Part shown: piece by piece, positions 53,148-53,169 of the stretch
Position numbering within the stretch: position 1 is the first letter of the stretch
Layout of the letters: each line of letters begins with the position of its first letter
NCBI GenBank assembly: GCA_021782995.1
Contig: JAJXUI010000018.1
Coordinates: 1 to 53,169 of the forward strand
Origin: Pseudomonadota bacterium
GTDB taxonomy: Bacteria; Pseudomonadota; Gammaproteobacteria; Burkholderiales; Gallionellaceae
Direction: 5' to 3'
Length of the DNA: 53,169 nt
Notes under the pieces: model-generated
The model's input: the letters and a program-made list of their open reading frames with translations, nothing else
Database searches by the model: none
Told to the model about the DNA's origin: nothing
Translations under genes and position numbers: made by a program

Positions 53148-53169
53148 GACCTGCCAGTCGAAATTGCAA

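Larger units (their letters stand above)
53073..53169 (+). mobile_element. IS30-family insertion sequence, left end (cut by window edge)
   Basis: The sequence begins with the same terminal repeat as the left-hand IS, inverted, and continues into non-coding 5' DNA of the element. The transposase start is beyond the window. The copy has the same orientation as the one at position 1. Confidence 0.75.

Overview
The window looks like chromosomal DNA of a betaproteobacterium (Nitrosomonadales or Burkholderiales grade; I cannot name the genus). The evidence is moderate GC, a 327-residue proteobacterial malate dehydrogenase, a cyanophycin locus with two tandem cphA genes, and a porin-formamidase-FmdB-urea transporter order like the fmd operon known from Methylophilus methylotrophus. 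thiolase, glpD and a glycerol-kinase-like gene argue against an obligate C1 specialist. Almost all of the sequence is ordinary compact coding DNA. Both extreme ends carry the same IS30-family terminal repeat in the same orientation, so the 53 kb lies between two direct IS copies.

Layout. 1-125: right end of an IS30-family element. 236-5481: a membrane-anchored beta-propeller protein, a CnoX-like thioredoxin-TPR protein, a thiolase, a chalcone-isomerase-like periplasmic protein and an ATP-grasp-like protein. 5547-11331 (minus strand): a SAM methyltransferase with an apparent 5' frameshift, an ankyrin protein, a periplasmic-binding/GAF/PAS/GGDEF signalling protein and mdh. 11452-13797: a chemotaxis receptor behind a consensus-perfect sigma-28 promoter, tRNA-Gly(GCC) and a small conserved protein.

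13809-22018 is a cyanophycin locus: a DUF1854 protein and an ABC exporter with a zinc ribbon on the minus strand, divergent from cphA', cphA and a receiver-like gene. The two synthetases show complementary loss of active sites. 22153-29098 holds an alpha/beta hydrolase and a carbon module: class I aldolase, a solute-binding protein, glycerophosphodiesterase, glpD and an FGGY kinase.

29618-48701 is the most striking part: about 19 kb, all on the plus strand, for sensing, importing and hydrolysing short amides and urea. It starts with a 1139-residue fusion of an NCS1 nucleobase/hydantoin-type permease, a Cys-rich zinc-ribbon-like segment, a histidine kinase and a receiver, overlapping a REC-LuxR response regulator. 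Then come porin fmdC, formamidase fmdA, fmdB, urtABCDE, ureD-A-B-J-C-E-F-G and amiE, closed by a strong terminator. Porin and ABC transporter bring the substrate in; FmdA and AmiE release ammonia from formamide and aliphatic amides, urease from urea; the fusion kinase and its regulator are the obvious candidates to control the set, and in a strain that also makes cyanophycin the released nitrogen has a storage sink.

49005-53014: a cupin protein, a CHASE2 protein without a recognised output domain, a small hypothetical gene and a WYL-domain regulator. 53073-53169: left end of a second IS30-family copy. All assignments come from reading the sequence and remembered family features; no database search was run.
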